Virus record (IMG/VR): IMGVR_UViG_3300030101_001678
Span: 1 to 31,225 of that record
Length of the DNA stretch: 31,225 nucleotides
Direction: 5' to 3' (one strand)
From: a virus
Shown here: piece after piece, positions 30,551-31,225 of the stretch
Position numbering within the stretch: the stretch's first letter is position 1
Layout of the letters: each line of letters starts with the position of its first letter
Translations under genes and position numbers: made by a program
Notes under the pieces: generated by a model
Seen by the model: only the letters and a program-made list of their open reading frames with translations
Told to the model about the DNA's origin: nothing
The model's database searches: none

Positions 30551-30639
30551 CTTTTGCTTTCCAAATAAAGTCTTAATAAATTAACGAGAGTGTTCAGCGA
30601 CACCGCACTAAACAACATAATCCATTGCCACATTTCCAT
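30547..30639 (-). CDS. 30-residue membrane peptide in lysis cassette
   Basis: Read directly: ATG 30639 immediately follows the holin TAG, with AAAAGGAGA seven bases upstream, to TGA 30547. The sequence starts MEMWQWIMLFSAVSLNTLVN, one hydrophobic helix, and ends in a basic LRLYLESKR. The strong ribosome site and abutting genes argue it is translated. Possibly a small holin partner, antiholin or lysis regulator; unproven. Confidence 0.6.
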   Translation of the reverse strand: MEMWQWIMLFSAVSLNTLVNLLRLYLESKR

Positions 30640-31026
30640 CTATTGTCTCCTTTTGAAAAAGGCTGTTGCTCCACGCACACCAAAAGACGCTGAAATCGCA
30701 ATTCCAAGGCTGTAAAAATACCAATCGGGTGCTTTAGAGAGTTGCTCAAAGCCTCTTTCAACCCAACCTTCTGCTCCTGGAATCCAACATAAAATTAATG
30801 GCAAACTTAGAATTATTACGAACCATTCGTCCTTCCAAGAAGACTGAGAACCTTGTGCCATAATCTTTTCCCAATCGGCAATTGAGGTTTCTTTTGAGAT
30901 AAGGATTTTTGCTTTGGCTTCGGCTTCGGTGAGCTTGAGTTTTGCGTTTGCTTGTTGTGCTTGCGTTTTGGCATTTAACCAACCTCCTGCTAATTCAGTA
31001 ATCGGCCCGATTATTGCTTGGAGCAT
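30640..31026 (-). CDS. Holin of the 3-TM type, 128 aa
   Basis: An N-terminal hydrophobic patch (MLQAIIGPITELAGGWLNA), a charged Ala/Lys/Glu helix (~20-50), then two membrane spans: EWFVIILSLPLILCWIP (~68-84) and YFYSLGIAISASFGVRGATAFF (~102-123), ending KRRQ. This resembles the 3-TM holin family associated with gene-transfer-agent and phage lysis. It has GGTGAG ahead of ATG 31026 and sits first among the complete lysis genes. It overlaps the upstream membrane protein gene by 32 bp. Confidence 0.75.
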   Translation of the reverse strand: MLQAIIGPITELAGGWLNAKTQAQQANAKLKLTEAEAKAKILISKETSIADWEKIMAQGSQSSWKDEWFVIILSLPLILCWIPGAEGWVERGFEQLSKAPDWYFYSLGIAISASFGVRGATAFFKRRQ

Positions 31027-31225
31027 GTGCGCTCACCCCTCTATCTGTTTTTGCTTCTTTTCCCAACCACACCGCAAAACAAGCTGAGAAACAGCCAAAT
31101 ATCACGCTGCAAAATCCTGATTGATTAAGTGTTGGATCTTCTAAACTGATCATCCAGTTTGTGACTTGAAAGCACATAATTGTAATAGCTAACATCATTA
31201 ACCTGGGTAGTATTTTAAGCTCGTC
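30995..31225 (-). CDS. Small membrane protein, N terminus at or beyond window edge
   Basis: An open frame runs in from the right edge without a stop (DELKILPRLMMLAITIMCFQ...), so the start is probably just outside; ATG 31198 is an internal alternative. Two hydrophobic segments (MMLAITIMCFQVTNWMI and FCSVIFGCFSACFAVWLG) flank a short polar loop (SLEDPTLNQSG), followed by a basic tail. It heads the lysis cassette and may be a holin or antiholin. Confidence 0.6.
   Translation of the reverse strand, partial: DELKILPRLMMLAITIMCFQVTNWMISLEDPTLNQSGFCSVIFGCFSACFAVWLGKEAKTDRGVSAHAPSNNRADY

Noticed and set aside
1-31225. Window as a complete circular genome with 31225 joined to 1
   Set aside because: Joining the ends makes the left tail frame stop after 26 residues and gives no start for the right-edge membrane protein (a TAG precedes it). 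Genes must be missing between the ends.

Overview
The window is most of a temperate tailed-phage genome, podovirus-like in layout. It has a P22-type portal, an SU10-type capsid protein, a beta-propeller-like tail protein, large injection-type proteins and no tape-measure or sheath genes. Moderate AT-richness, the tail-fibre repeats, a cupredoxin-like virion domain and several small basic head-module proteins resemble phages of marine bacteria, probably alphaproteobacterial hosts. The host cannot be fixed from this sequence.

Layout. Minus strand 18838 to 1 is the late operon: small terminase, large terminase, five small basic proteins, portal, scaffold, major capsid protein (MCP), head-tail adaptor, tail and injection proteins, and a tail fibre, running off the left edge into the next tail gene. 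Minus strand 31225 to 29647 is the lysis cassette: a membrane protein cut by the right edge, a 3-TM holin, a 30-residue membrane peptide, a spanin-like protein and a GH19 endolysin. The plus-strand block 18978-21833 is a compact operon of nine small, mostly unknown genes around an ArdC-like antirestriction metallopeptidase. The minus-strand block 27139-21823 is the early replication and recombination operon: Cro-like regulator, PD-(D/E)XK endonuclease, RecE-like exonuclease, ssDNA-binding protein, primase-helicase and three small proteins. A divergent repressor gene (27453-28103) and a convergent tyrosine integrase (28180-29292) complete the lysogeny module.

A tRNA 3'-end-like sequence (about 29480-29522) between lysis genes and integrase looks like attP. 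Because phage genes continue on both sides, this DNA seems to be the non-integrated form. The two window ends do not join into a sensible gene, so a tail gene or genes lie between them outside the window.

Main discoveries: (1) the MCP gene is interrupted by a 221-nt group I intron (12252-12472) with a full internal guide sequence pairing both exons; conventional ORF calling misses the true N terminus. (2) Thirteen TGTCC/GGACA pentamers, partly on 11-bp phasing, flank an AT-rich core inside a small ORF next to the primase-helicase, a strong candidate replication origin. (3) The repressor's S24-type domain lacks the Ser/Lys dyad. (4) A TTATTC-N6-GAATAA-like operator recurs at four dispersed promoters, suggesting one lysogeny regulon.
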